The notes below the pieces were generated by a model. It did not search any database, was not told the origin of the DNA, and saw nothing but the letters and a program-made list of their open reading frames with translations. Source: Verrucomicrobiia bacterium DG1235 (lineage in GTDB: Bacteria; Verrucomicrobiota; Verrucomicrobiia; Opitutales; Opitutaceae). From it: DNA of 64,000 bases. The DNA lies in contig DS990592.1 of the NCBI GenBank assembly GCA_000155695.1, positions 3,472,335 through 3,536,334 on the forward strand. The letters run 5' to 3'. This document shows, piece after piece, positions 1 to 8,677 of the stretch (the first letter of the stretch is position 1; the number at the start of each line of letters is the position of its first letter). The position numbers and the translations under genes are program-made.

Positions 1-175
1 AAACGGTCACTCTATCCGCCGAAACAAGCCCTTCGATACTCTTGGAGCGACGCAGTTCCAAGCGATCGTACTCGGGCACCGACGCGGAAAAATAGTAATA
101 TCCATCCGGCGCCTTCAGTATATGCGGATCAGCCCGCTGCTCGATCAAAGGTTCTATAATTCTCTCGATTTCCAT
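1..175 (-). CDS. Glycoside hydrolase family 43 protein, N-terminal part only
   Basis: Only the first 58 codons are in the window; the rest lies beyond base 1. The translation reads MEIERIIEPLIEQRADPHIL and continues with KAPDGYYYFSASVPEYDRLE, which is the ADP (catalytic base Asp) entry strand and first blade of GH43 beta-propeller enzymes such as alpha-L-arabinofuranosidases and beta-xylosidases. No signal peptide is visible, so the enzyme is probably cytoplasmic and acts on oligosaccharides after uptake. It starts 13 bases after the stop of the GPH-family symporter, so the two are almost certainly one transcript: transporter plus intracellular glycosidase. The ATG is chosen because the homologous block begins within 15 residues. 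Exact specificity cannot be told from this fragment. Confidence 0.85.
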   Translation of the reverse strand, partial: MEIERIIEPLIEQRADPHILKAPDGYYYFSASVPEYDRLELRRSKSIEGLVSADRVTV

Positions 176-188
176 CTTACAAAAATAA

Positions 189-1544
189 CTATGATTTGGC
201 CGCAGTTTCCGCTTCCGCGAGTTGCACCTTAATAGTGTCGTACGCTTTATCCGTTATGAAGTACTTGAACATGAGCCCGCCCATCAGGGCGTGAAAGAAA
301 CCTGGAATCACTGTCAGCATCAGAGCGATCCCCATCAGAGAAGTCTGCGTTTGCTCCACATCAGGAACGTATTCAAAAACTCCCAACAACCACGCCACCA
401 CGAAACCGCCAATACCCATGCCCGCCTTTTGACAGAATGATATAAGCCCAAATGACATGCCGGCCACGCGCTTCCCAGTCTTGAGATGTCCATAGTCAAC
501 CGCCTCAGCGATCGCGGACCAAAAAACAGGAGCGTGCAAATCCACCACAAACGATATCAGAAAATAAAGCACGAACGCGGACGCCACATCGCCGGGCTGT
601 ACCAGAAAAAACATTACAACACTTAAGATACCAACCAACAGCTGCGTATATCTAAAAAGCTTAACCTTGCAGTAGCTCTTCGTTATCCAGGTCGAAGCCA
701 CCATCGCCAGCACCGCTGCAGCGACCCCCGTTCCCATGAACGAAGACTGCATCACCTCGTCGCCGCCGAGGAAATACTTCGCGTAGTAGATCGCCACCGA
801 TCCGCGAATGACATAACCAACCGTGCCGATGATACACACTCCGCACAGCACCAGCCATTGGTCATTGCGTAAAAGGAGCCGAATCATACCAACAATCGGC
901 GTCCGATCCACCACGTGCTCGACTCGCTCCTTCGTAGTGAAAAAGCAAAACAGAAACAGCCCCGTGCCCAAAGCAGCCATCAAGCCCATCGCATTCTGAT
1001 AGCCACGAGCAATGTCTCCCGCTCCCCATTCCTTCGCCAAAATCGGCACCACGATCGCCACCAGAAAAGCCGCGATCTTCGCGAAAAAGAGTCGGTATCC
1101 ATTCGCCGACAACCGCTCCTGAGGCGAGCTCGTCAAAACGCTGATCAGAGAAATATAGGGAATGGTCACCGAAGTGAACATCACCGTCACGAAAATGTAA
1201 GTCGCGTAGGCGTAGACCAGCTTGCCGTTATAATCGAGGTCGGGCGTGCTAAACGTCAGGTAAACCGAAATCCCGAACGGAACCGACAAAAACAAGAAGT
1301 ACGGCCGAAAACGTCCCCAACGCGTTTTGATTCGATCCGTCAAAATCCCCATCATCGGATCCGTGAACGCGTCGATCATCCGAACCACGATCATCAGAAT
1401 CGCCACGTCCTTCGGATCCAAACCGAAGATATCCGTGTAGAAATAGGTGATGATCAGAAACATCGCGGAAATCACGACGTTTACCGCCGCATCTCCGGAG
1501 CCGAATCCGATCTTCTCGAAAACCGTAAGTTTTTTTGTATTCAT
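189..1544 (-). CDS. GPH-family sugar:cation symporter (MFS)
   Basis: A 451-residue, 12-helix inner-membrane carrier of the glycoside-pentoside-hexuronide:cation symporter family (MelB/XynB/XylP type). Visible signatures are the short N-terminal GFGSGDAAVN segment before helix 1, the cation-site region VVRMIDAFTDPMMGILTDRI with its Asp residues in helices 2, and the loop RTRWGRFRP-type motif (here KTRWGRFRPY). The family imports oligosaccharides or pentosides with Na+ or H+. It lies directly upstream of a GH43 gene and close to two more GH43 genes, so arabino- or xylo-oligosaccharides are the likely cargo (inference). No convincing Shine-Dalgarno sequence precedes the ATG, as for many genes here. 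Confidence 0.9.
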   Translation of the reverse strand: MNTKKLTVFEKIGFGSGDAAVNVVISAMFLIITYFYTDIFGLDPKDVAILMIVVRMIDAFTDPMMGILTDRIKTRWGRFRPYFLFLSVPFGISVYLTFSTPDLDYNGKLVYAYATYIFVTVMFTSVTIPYISLISVLTSSPQERLSANGYRLFFAKIAAFLVAIVVPILAKEWGAGDIARGYQNAMGLMAALGTGLFLFCFFTTKERVEHVVDRTPIVGMIRLLLRNDQWLVLCGVCIIGTVGYVIRGSVAIYYAKYFLGGDEVMQSSFMGTGVAAAVLAMVASTWITKSYCKVKLFRYTQLLVGILSVVMFFLVQPGDVASAFVLYFLISFVVDLHAPVFWSAIAEAVDYGHLKTGKRVAGMSFGLISFCQKAGMGIGGFVVAWLLGVFEYVPDVEQTQTSLMGIALMLTVIPGFFHALMGGLMFKYFITDKAYDTIKVQLAEAETAAKS

Positions 1545-1696
1545 AGAGTTCGTACCCGAACTCCAGATAAGTTCGTCAGGGTTGGGTTGTGGTAAGGGGG
1601 CATGCAGGATGGAGTTTGATCAATCAGCCCTCGCCAAGCCGCTCCAACACGGGCGGAAACGACAAAGAGAGCACTACCAATACATGCGCTCTCGCC

Positions 1697-1719
1697 TCCC
1701 CATACCCGACACATGGGGA
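1697..1719. other. 7-bp perfect inverted repeat between symporter and kinase genes
   Basis: TCCCCAT and ATGGGGA flank a 9-base spacer. On the + strand the hairpin is followed by ATTTTTATTT, but no + strand gene ends here. On the - strand it begins 18 bases after the kinase stop codon but lacks a 3' U-run. It may be the kinase terminator, working imperfectly, or an operator for the downstream symporter/GH43 transcript. I cannot decide between them. Confidence 0.35.
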
Positions 1720-1736
1720 ATTTTTATTTCGGAGAC

Positions 1737-3914
1737 TCAGTCAATCCCCAGCAAACGAGACGTCTCCCGTTCGAGCACCCGCGCAAAAACCCAGTCGAAC
1801 CAGAATCCCTGCACCGGATTGCCTAGGTCAATCTCTCGCTGAAACTTCTCGTTCACCACAGTCCGCGCCTTGAAGAACGCCGCTTGAGCCTCATCCGTAC
1901 GGCCCATCTGATACGACGCCATTGCCAATACCAGCCGCGCCGTCGCATCGCGCGGAGCGTTCGGATCCGGATAGCCGAGGCAACGCTTCGCATAGGAAAC
2001 CGCTGCAGCGTAATTCGCACGACGATACTCGTACAAGGCGAGCGACATCGATCGCCAGGAAGCTTGAAACGTATCACCCGACAATTCAGCCGCCTCGCAC
2101 GCCTCGGCCGACATCTCCGCAAACGGCTTCAAGCGATCAAGCATCTCCCGGTTCGCGGAAACCAGCAGACTGATCTTCACGATACGATCCGTAAACGGAC
2201 TCTCCGCATCCGCAAACCGCTCGACCGCCTCTCGACGAAACCGATCGTACTCGTCCAAATCTCCCAGCTCCATCAGCACCGGCCCGAGCTCCAAATAATC
2301 GAGACTGGACACATCCGCCCCTTCTAACTGGTTGATTTTCAGCAAAGTCTTAAACCGTTCCGCCGCCAGCCCCCAACGATCATTCGTCGCGTGCCACTCG
2401 CCCAAAGCCCGGAAAACCGCCGCTCCCTCCATCGTGGCTTCGTTCAGCTCCACTCCGTCGACCAGATTGTCCGCCTCCTCGTACTCCCCATTGTTCACAA
2501 GCATCGCCGCCTGCGTAAGCCGCTCGCGAAACTCCGCTACCTGGCGCAGCCTCGCCTGCAGCTGCTCCGCTGCCACCGCCCTCTGCCGCGCCTCGCGTTC
2601 GCGAAGCAGCAGCACCGTGGAAAGTCCAAGACCGAAAACAAGCGTCAAAGCCACCGCGCTGGACGCAAGCACCACCACCCGGTTCCGCTTCACCATCTTC
2701 CGGAAGTTGTAGAAATACGAGGAGCGATGCGCCATCACCGGCTCATCCACAAGGTAGCGCTTCAACTCGATGGCTAGCGAATCCGCCGTCTCGTAGCGAC
2801 GACGCCTATCCTTCGAAAGCGCCTTCATCACGATACAGTCAAGATCCCCTTTCAGTCGGGAAATCAGCCCGCGCGGCGTCTTGTTGATCGCTTTGGCAAT
2901 TGTATCCGCCTCCTCACTACCGAGCTCACCAAAGCGGACCGAAGGCTTAGGCGGATCCTCCTTGCTGAGAATTCGCCGCAAGTCCGCCATGCCCACATGG
3001 GCCAGTCGATCCTTGTCGAAAGGCGTCACCCCCGTCAGCAATTCGTAGAGCAGCACCCCAAGACTATAAACATCGCTCCGCGTATCCACATCGAGACCGC
3101 CGAGCTGCACCTGCTCCGGACTCATGTAAGACGGCGTCCCGAGCACCTGCTTCTCCGGACCGGAAAAAAGCATCATCTCGCTAAAGCCCGCCTCCGTCGC
3201 CCGAGCGATTCCGAAGTCAATCACGCGCGGCACCGCGCCCCCGTCATGCTCGCTTACGATGATATTCGACGGCTTGATATCCCCGTGGATAATCCCCTTC
3301 TGGTGCGCGTGCTGGATCGCGTGACACACCTGGATAAAAAGATTGAGCCGATCGATAATGCCGAGTTTGTGATCCCGGCAATAATCCGTCAAAGCCTCCC
3401 CACGCACATGCTCCATCACGAAATACGGCGATCCACCCGCCGTCTCTCCCGCGTCGAAAACACGGGCGATATTCGGATGGTCCATCATGGCAAGCGCCTG
3501 GCGCTCCGCCTCGAAACGGGATATCACCCGCTCCGTCTCCATCCCTAGACGGATGATCTTCAAAGCCACCGCCCTTCGAACCGGCTCTTCCTGCTCGGCC
3601 AAGTAAACCACGCCGCAGCCGCCATCACCCAGACGCTGCAGCAAACGGTAGCGCCCGATGCGAACCCCGACCGATTCCTCTTCCTCGGGATCCCTGCGAA
3701 TCTTCTCCGCAATCTCCGCGGAATTAATCGCCTGCGCCCCTTCCTGGAAAAAATCCTCCACCTCGCCCTCGGATGCCAGCATCGACTCGAGCCGTACCTT
3801 CAGTCCCGGGTCGTCCTTGCACTCCTCCTCCAAAAACGCGCTCCGCTCCGTCGCGTCGCTCAAGGTTCGAGCCGCGTCAAATAACTTCTCTTCACGTACC
3901 GCTTCCGAGCTCAT
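1737..3914 (-). CDS. Transmembrane Ser/Thr protein kinase with TPR-type C-terminal region
   Basis: A 725-residue PknB-like kinase. A short N-terminal extension (ERSAFLEEECKDD-type, common in sigma-linked kinases) leads into the kinase domain at about residues 86-390: glycine loop LGDGGCGVVYLAEQ, VALKII lysine, catalytic loop HGDIKPSNI, DFGIAR and activation segment GTPSYMSPEQ. One membrane helix lies near 412-436 (VVVLASSAVALTLVFGLG), followed by a charged coiled-coil and helical TPR-like repeats. The catalytic loop has HGD rather than HRD, so it is a non-RD kinase. The ATG chosen is the one lying one base after the sigma-factor stop (TAGGATG); an upstream in-frame ATG would overlap that gene by 32 bases. 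The tight coupling to an ECF sigma gene suggests that the kinase controls, or is controlled by, that sigma factor (inference). Confidence 0.92.
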   Translation of the reverse strand: MSSEAVREEKLFDAARTLSDATERSAFLEEECKDDPGLKVRLESMLASEGEVEDFFQEGAQAINSAEIAEKIRRDPEEEESVGVRIGRYRLLQRLGDGGCGVVYLAEQEEPVRRAVALKIIRLGMETERVISRFEAERQALAMMDHPNIARVFDAGETAGGSPYFVMEHVRGEALTDYCRDHKLGIIDRLNLFIQVCHAIQHAHQKGIIHGDIKPSNIIVSEHDGGAVPRVIDFGIARATEAGFSEMMLFSGPEKQVLGTPSYMSPEQVQLGGLDVDTRSDVYSLGVLLYELLTGVTPFDKDRLAHVGMADLRRILSKEDPPKPSVRFGELGSEEADTIAKAINKTPRGLISRLKGDLDCIVMKALSKDRRRRYETADSLAIELKRYLVDEPVMAHRSSYFYNFRKMVKRNRVVVLASSAVALTLVFGLGLSTVLLLREREARQRAVAAEQLQARLRQVAEFRERLTQAAMLVNNGEYEEADNLVDGVELNEATMEGAAVFRALGEWHATNDRWGLAAERFKTLLKINQLEGADVSSLDYLELGPVLMELGDLDEYDRFRREAVERFADAESPFTDRIVKISLLVSANREMLDRLKPFAEMSAEACEAAELSGDTFQASWRSMSLALYEYRRANYAAAVSYAKRCLGYPDPNAPRDATARLVLAMASYQMGRTDEAQAAFFKARTVVNEKFQREIDLGNPVQGFWFDWVFARVLERETSRLLGID

Positions 3915-3915
3915 C

Positions 3916-4629
3916 CTACTGATTTTGCTGACGCTTAATCGTTTCATAGAGCCACGACTTCGCGTAAGCCCAACGGCGCTCCACCGTGCGCTCGCTCACC
4001 CGCAGCATATCCGCCACTTCCGCATTCGTGTTGCTCATAAAAAACTTCAGCACCACCACTCGCGCCTGCTCCGGATCCTTCTCCTTCAACTGCTCCAAGG
4101 CCTCGTCGATCAGCAAAACCTTCTCCTCAGGAGAGGCCGTCGCCACATCGATGCTGGCCAAATCCACCCGGACCATGTCGCCGCCTCGTTTCAGACGCGC
4201 CTTGCGCCGAGCGGACTCGATCAAAATCCGGCGCATCGCTTCTGCCGCCGCCCCGAAAAAGTGTGCTCGGCTCTCCCAACGAATCCCGCCTTTCCCCACC
4301 ACTCTCAGCCACGCCTCGTGCACCAAGGCCGTCGGCTGCAAGGTATGGGCCGACGACTCCCGAGTCATCCGCACCCCGGCATGCTGACGCAGCTCGTCGT
4401 ACACCAGCGGCAGCAATTCCTCCGAAGCCCGCTCGTCCCCATTCTCGATCGCCTGTAGGCACAGTGTTATGTCCGCGGAGCTTCTTGCGGAGCTTGGGGA
4501 ACTATCAGGGGTATGCTTTGCTTTCGTAGACAATGCCACAGGGGCTTTCAAGTGGGGCGTAAACGGATCGCAACGATCCGAAATCACACCGAAACTACGT
4601 GTGCTTACCGTTAAATCAATCATAAGCAT
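3916..4629 (-). CDS. ECF-type RNA polymerase sigma factor (TIGR02999-like)
   Basis: A sigma-70 family protein of the planctomycete/verrucomicrobial ECF group often found next to Ser/Thr kinases. The conserved run LLPLVYDELRQHAGVRM, then TLQPTALVHEAWLRV and SRAHFFGAAAEAMRRIL, gives region 2; VADMLRVSERTVERRW is the region 4 helix-turn-helix. About 45 residues precede the conserved core and look unstructured, so the true start may be an internal GTG near 4539. The ATG used here is only the longest choice. The gene is translationally coupled to the downstream kinase. Target promoters are unknown. Confidence 0.9.
   Translation of the reverse strand: MLMIDLTVSTRSFGVISDRCDPFTPHLKAPVALSTKAKHTPDSSPSSARSSADITLCLQAIENGDERASEELLPLVYDELRQHAGVRMTRESSAHTLQPTALVHEAWLRVVGKGGIRWESRAHFFGAAAEAMRRILIESARRKARLKRGGDMVRVDLASIDVATASPEEKVLLIDEALEQLKEKDPEQARVVVLKFFMSNTNAEVADMLRVSERTVERRWAYAKSWLYETIKRQQNQ
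4564..4580. promoter_or_regulatory. 7-3-7 palindrome at the 5' end of the sigma gene
   Basis: CGGATCG-CAA-CGATCCG is a perfect inverted repeat. It lies inside the longest reading frame for the sigma factor but before the conserved core. If translation starts downstream (for example at the GTG near 4539), this becomes a leader or promoter palindrome, a plausible operator. Confidence 0.3.
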
Positions 4630-4798
4630 AGCATCTGAGAACTATCATTTTAGCCAGTGGAGTAGAAAATCCGCTGGCCATGCTGTTTCGAAGGGGTGGG
4701 GAAAAAGAAACATCTAAAAACGATTCAAATAGGGGATCACTACCTAATGCGTCCTTTGGCGCCGCCAATCCGACACCCGATCTGAATTGCCGAGATTT

Positions 4799-5770
4799 CT
4801 ACTCGATCGCCGGCACGCTCGTATCAGTTCGAACCACCTTCTTGATCAAGCCTTCCTCGTCGTACTCGAGGAGGTCTACGCAGAGCGAGCGTCGATACAC
4901 ACCGCCTCCCGGCAAGGCCGCGTTGTGATAGATGAAGTACCAATTCCCCTTGAACTCCACGACCCCCTGGTGGTTCGTCTCGGACTTGGGCAAAAGATCA
5001 TTGATCACACCACGATACGTCCAAGGTCCCGTCGCGCTCGGCCCGGTGGAGTACTCCGTGGTCGACGGATAATGAGACGCGTAAGTCAGGTAGTAGGTCT
5101 CGCCGAGCTTATGAATAAAGGGCGCCTCGAAGAAATTGTGAGCCTCCACCGTCTGCACCTCTCCATCGAGCTCGATCATGTTCTCCTTGAGCTTCACATA
5201 GCGGGCCTCTCCCCATGACCCCCAATAAAGATAAGCCTGCCCATCGTCATCTACATAGACCGCAGGATCGATATTCAACACCACGGAATTGGGCGTCTCG
5301 TCCGTGATCAACGCCTCGCCTACCACGTCCTTGAAAGGTCCAGTCGGGCTGTCGCTCACCGCAACTCCGATCGCAAAGCCCTCGTTCACCCGCACGTCCT
5401 TGTGCCGAAGCGAAACGTACCAATAAAATTTCCCATCACGCTCCGCGCAATGACTCGCAAACGCGTCGCCCTTCGCCCACGCGAAATCATCCACCGACAG
5501 CAGCGGCCCGTGCTTCTCGTAGTTGACCATGTCCTGTGTCGAAAAGGCATACCAGTCGTGCATTTTGAAGAAGCGCTCCGTCTCATTCTGGATATCGTGC
5601 CCGGTATAAATGTAGAGCGTGTCCTCATAGACCAAGGGCGACGGATCCGCCGTAAACATACCCGTCACCACCGGATTCCCGCGTCGATCCGATTTCTCGG
5701 CAACGCACACGGAACCAAAGGATACGCAGGCGACAGATAAGAGCGTTTTCGAAAAAAGTGAGTTCATCAT
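4799..5770 (-). CDS. Secreted glycoside hydrolase family 43 enzyme (paralogue 1)
   Basis: 323 residues with a probable signal peptide (LLSVACVSFGSVCVA, cleavage near residue 24) followed by a five-bladed GH43 propeller. The three expected acidic residues are visible: Asp42 in FTADPSP (base), Asp168 in NIDPAVYVDDDG (pKa modulator) and Glu215 in NFFEAPF (acid). It hydrolyses arabinose- or xylose-containing side chains or oligosaccharides outside the cytoplasm; the precise subfamily cannot be assigned by eye. It follows a clearly homologous GH43 gene by 17 bases, so the two form a tandem pair in one operon. No carbohydrate-binding module is attached. Confidence 0.9.
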   Translation of the reverse strand: MMNSLFSKTLLSVACVSFGSVCVAEKSDRRGNPVVTGMFTADPSPLVYEDTLYIYTGHDIQNETERFFKMHDWYAFSTQDMVNYEKHGPLLSVDDFAWAKGDAFASHCAERDGKFYWYVSLRHKDVRVNEGFAIGVAVSDSPTGPFKDVVGEALITDETPNSVVLNIDPAVYVDDDGQAYLYWGSWGEARYVKLKENMIELDGEVQTVEAHNFFEAPFIHKLGETYYLTYASHYPSTTEYSTGPSATGPWTYRGVINDLLPKSETNHQGVVEFKGNWYFIYHNAALPGGGVYRRSLCVDLLEYDEEGLIKKVVRTDTSVPAIE

Positions 5771-5787
5771 AGCAAAAGGGCTTAGCG

Positions 5788-6753
5788 TTATCTCTCAAGC
5801 GGCTCGTCAGCCGAGGAAACCCCCTCGATCGTCGGCACGATTTTCCGGATCGTCCCATCTTCGTTGTAGTACAGGTAGTCGATGCATACCGAGCGACGCC
5901 AGCTGCCTCCGCTGAGCAATCCTCCATTGTGATAGATGAAATAGTCGCGCCCCTTGAACTCGATGATTGCCTGGTGGTTCGTATTGCTATTGCCCGCCAG
6001 CTCCTTGATCAAACCGCGATACTCCCAAGGCCCTTCGATGCTCTTCGAAGTCGCGTAAGCCGTGCGCTCCGGAAATCCCCACGCATAGGTCAGATAATAA
6101 AGCTCTCCCTTCTTGTGCACCCAAGGAGCCTCCACGAAACGAGGCAGCTCGATCTGGTGGATCTCCCCGTCCAGTTCGATCATATTATCCTTCAGCTTCG
6201 CCCAATATAAATTCGTGTTTCCCCAGAAAAGATAGGCCTGCCCGTCGTCGTCAATAAACGCGGCCGGATCAATATCATCCCAGGTCACTTCTCTACCCTC
6301 TGGATTTATGGGATTTGGCGTCATGTCGCTCGATACTAAAGGTCCTCCCAACGGATCGCTAAACGGCCCTGTCGGACTATCCGCGCTGGCCACCCCCACC
6401 GCGAAGCCAAGCCCCTCTCCTCGCCAGACCGAGACGTACCAGAAAAATTTTCCGTCGCGCTCTATCGTATGCGCCGCCCAGGCATTCGCCTTCGCCCACG
6501 GAAATGCCTCCAAGGACAAAATCGAACCCTCCGGCTTCCAGTTCACCATATCGGTCGACGAAAAACAAAGCCAGTCGTCCATCACGTAGCCTGGCTTTTC
6601 GGGCTCAGCTTCGTCGTGTCCCGTGTAAAGGTAAACCGTCCCATCGTGCACCAAGGCAGCAGGGTCAGCCGTGCACACGTCTGTGATTATGGGGTTGCTA
6701 GCGGAAAGTTGCGAGACAAGCGCAAGCGCGAAAAAAAGAGGCAGAGGTTTCAT
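5788..6753 (-). CDS. Secreted glycoside hydrolase family 43 enzyme (paralogue 2)
   Basis: 321 residues from the ATG that begins a clean signal peptide (MKPLPLFFALALVSQLSAS); a longer frame upstream lacks any such start. The propeller has Asp30 (CTADPAALV), Asp162 (DDIDPAAFIDDDG) and Glu208 (RFVEAPW). It shares the DMVNW/DMVNY, DSPTGPF, DNMIELDGE, TNHQ and RRS(V/L)C blocks with the next gene downstream, so the pair arose by tandem duplication. It is the first gene of the pair and diverges from the phosphoesterase gene. Probable role: exo-acting pentosidase feeding the GPH symporter 4 kb away (inference). Confidence 0.9.
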   Translation of the reverse strand: MKPLPLFFALALVSQLSASNPIITDVCTADPAALVHDGTVYLYTGHDEAEPEKPGYVMDDWLCFSSTDMVNWKPEGSILSLEAFPWAKANAWAAHTIERDGKFFWYVSVWRGEGLGFAVGVASADSPTGPFSDPLGGPLVSSDMTPNPINPEGREVTWDDIDPAAFIDDDGQAYLFWGNTNLYWAKLKDNMIELDGEIHQIELPRFVEAPWVHKKGELYYLTYAWGFPERTAYATSKSIEGPWEYRGLIKELAGNSNTNHQAIIEFKGRDYFIYHNGGLLSGGSWRRSVCIDYLYYNEDGTIRKIVPTIEGVSSADEPLER

Positions 6754-6887
6754 AGTTATACAATGCGCCGAACCCACGAGCCACCCGCCATATTCGAAAT
6801 TTGAAAGCCGCTTCCCGCCCTTTCCCTTGCCGTCGCAAAGCCGTCCATTCAAACTCGACGCTTTCGATAAATCACTAGGCCTAAACC

Positions 6888-7661
6888 ATGGAAGCCAAAG
6901 AGCGAAACTGCCTCGTCATCCCCGACGTCCATCAACACATCCGATGGGTGGACGCTATCCTGGAAAAGGAAGCCACCAGCGCCGAGCGAATCGTATTCCT
7001 CGGCGACTACTTCGACGCCAAGCACCAAGCCGCCGCATCTCCCGCCGAAACCGCCCGCTACATCTCCTCGCTTTCCAAAGCCTACCCGAAAAACCGCTTC
7101 TCCTTTCTCGTCGGAAACCACGACCTCGCCTACCTCTACGATTTTCAGAATCTGCGCGGAAAATCGCCCGTGATGCCCAACCCGTATTCCTGCAGCAACT
7201 ACATGCTCGAGGAATCGCCATCTATCTCGAAAAACCTCAGCCCCGCCTTCGTCGCCTCCCTCGAGCCCTTCACCTTCGCCAGCGGCTACCTGCTTTCCCA
7301 CGCCGGCCTGCACCTATCCTTCTACGAAACGGCCTCCAATCCCAAAGACGAAAAGCCCCTCGACAGCCTCTACCGAAAGCTCAAGGCGGAATTGAAAAGG
7401 CTCCCCAAAACCCGAATGCCAGAACTCGCCGCAGTAGGTTTCGTAAGAGAAGGACGCGACCCCGTCGGCGGACTCACCTGGCAAGACTGGCATCGCGAGT
7501 TCGAGGACGACCTTCCCTGGCCCCAGATCGTCGGCCACACCATTCTCGCCGAAACCCAGTCAAAAGGAAGAAGCTGGAATCTGGATACCAGATCAGGCAA
7601 CTACGCGATCCTCTCTCCAGGCGGCATCGAAATCAAAGACCAGAGCAAAGACCTCCGCTAG
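6888..7661 (+). CDS. Calcineurin-like metallophosphoesterase
   Basis: 257 residues with all blocks of the binuclear metallophosphoesterase fold: IPDVHQH (DxH), FLGDYFD (GDxxD), VGNHD (GNHD), SHAGLH and a late VGHT. It is soluble with no signal peptide. The family includes diadenosine tetraphosphatases, protein phosphatases and cyclic-nucleotide esterases; nothing here narrows the substrate. The last codons overlap the convergent ABA4-like gene by 4 bases. Confidence 0.85.
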   Translation: MEAKERNCLVIPDVHQHIRWVDAILEKEATSAERIVFLGDYFDAKHQAAASPAETARYISSLSKAYPKNRFSFLVGNHDLAYLYDFQNLRGKSPVMPNPYSCSNYMLEESPSISKNLSPAFVASLEPFTFASGYLLSHAGLHLSFYETASNPKDEKPLDSLYRKLKAELKRLPKTRMPELAAVGFVREGRDPVGGLTWQDWHREFEDDLPWPQIVGHTILAETQSKGRSWNLDTRSGNYAILSPGGIEIKDQSKDLR

Positions 7662-8146
7662 GCCGACCGCTTCTCGTCGCTGACTCGCCGAACCCTTGCC
7701 AAGATCGTCGCCACCCAATATCGGACCGCAAACACCAAGGCCCCAAACGGCCCCGCCAGCCATACAAGCAGCAGCTCCAGCCGAACCTCCCAGCTTCGCA
7801 GCCGAGCGAAACGGGAAATCCAAATTCCCACAAACAAATCCATCGCCAAACGATGCATCCACAAGGCGATGAACAGAATCGGGTGCGCCCAAAACCGCCG
7901 CACGTTCTTCATCTCCACGCCGTCGAGCCTGGGCAGACCCGTGATGTCGTTCGCTAGCCACAGTAGATACAAATAAAACAATCCCAACAACGGCGGAGCC
8001 AACCACAAGCGACACACCGCATGCGTCACCCGGCTCCGCGGCCAACCCAACATCAAAACCCAAAACGGAGCCGAACTTGCAGTCGCGAGCCAGAAGAGCG
8101 TATTCAACTCCTTACTACCAAAAAACTCTACCAGCCAAATATTCAT
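7658..8146 (-). CDS. ABA4-like membrane protein (DUF4281 family)
   Basis: 162 residues, about four membrane helices. The diagnostic stretch reads WAHPILFIALWMHRLAMDLF then VGIWISRFAR and LAGPFGALVFAVRY, matching the FxHPxxxLxxWxHxLxFDLFVGxWxxR core of DUF4281 proteins. In plants the family member ABA4 is needed for neoxanthin formation; in bacteria the role is unknown. It begins 6 bases after the MDP-1-like phosphatase gene and is probably co-transcribed. The stop overlaps the convergent phosphoesterase gene. Family assignment is from motif memory and could be tested with an HMM. Confidence 0.7.
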   Translation of the reverse strand: MNIWLVEFFGSKELNTLFWLATASSAPFWVLMLGWPRSRVTHAVCRLWLAPPLLGLFYLYLLWLANDITGLPRLDGVEMKNVRRFWAHPILFIALWMHRLAMDLFVGIWISRFARLRSWEVRLELLLVWLAGPFGALVFAVRYWVATILARVRRVSDEKRSA

Positions 8147-8152
8147 TAACCG

Positions 8153-8629
8153 CTACAGACCAAACTCGGACTCGAAAAGCTCCCGCCGAAACCCGTTTCG
8201 CACCAGCACAGAGCGCACGCCTAGCCCACCTACCTCTTCGATATTCCGATGCTCGTCATCAAAAAACAGCATCTCCCCGTACGCGTATCCACTTTTCTCT
8301 TTCAAAGCGGAAAAGTGTCTTACCTTCGACGACGGATAAATCTCCTCAAAGGCGAATCGCCCCCTCAATCCCAACAAATCGAGAAGCTCGCGAGCCCAGT
8401 CAGGTTGTTCCGTTCGCGACGCCACACCTAGCTCCACACCGCGCTCCTCCAGAAAATCGAGAGCCCAGTGAATATCATCATAGACCTTCACCAGAGAGCC
8501 ACGCGAGTCATGCACTTGATCTCCGCTTGAGCGGAACGGCGGCCGCAGGCAATCACACCACACGCCCCCTGCATCCCAAACCGTAAAGTCTAGGTCGAAG
8601 ACAACTAACTGATAATCCGGCCGGCCCAT
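8153..8629 (-). CDS. Magnesium-dependent phosphatase 1 (MDP-1) type HAD phosphatase
   Basis: 158 residues, the normal size for MDP-1. The catalytic DxDxT motif is FDLDFTVWD near residue 11; VASRTEQPDWARELLD and EEIYPSSKVRHF, then MLFFDDEHRNIEEV, are the family's other hallmark blocks (the last supplies the acidic metal ligands). MDP-1 enzymes dephosphorylate protein phosphotyrosine, sugars or fructosamine-phosphates. The internal ATG (MGRPDY) was preferred over an upstream TTG because the fold begins at once after it. It is the first gene of a two-gene unit with the ABA4-like protein. Confidence 0.85.
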   Translation of the reverse strand: MGRPDYQLVVFDLDFTVWDAGGVWCDCLRPPFRSSGDQVHDSRGSLVKVYDDIHWALDFLEERGVELGVASRTEQPDWARELLDLLGLRGRFAFEEIYPSSKVRHFSALKEKSGYAYGEMLFFDDEHRNIEEVGGLGVRSVLVRNGFRRELFESEFGL

Positions 8630-8677
8630 GCCTAGACAAAGCAAGGAATACCGGCACGGATTACGAACCCATTCTAC

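Noticed and set aside
6754-6852. 33-residue N-terminal extension of the second GH43 enzyme
   Set aside because: It precedes a perfect signal peptide start and is rich in Gly/Lys/Cys without homology; the ATG at 6753 is clearly better.
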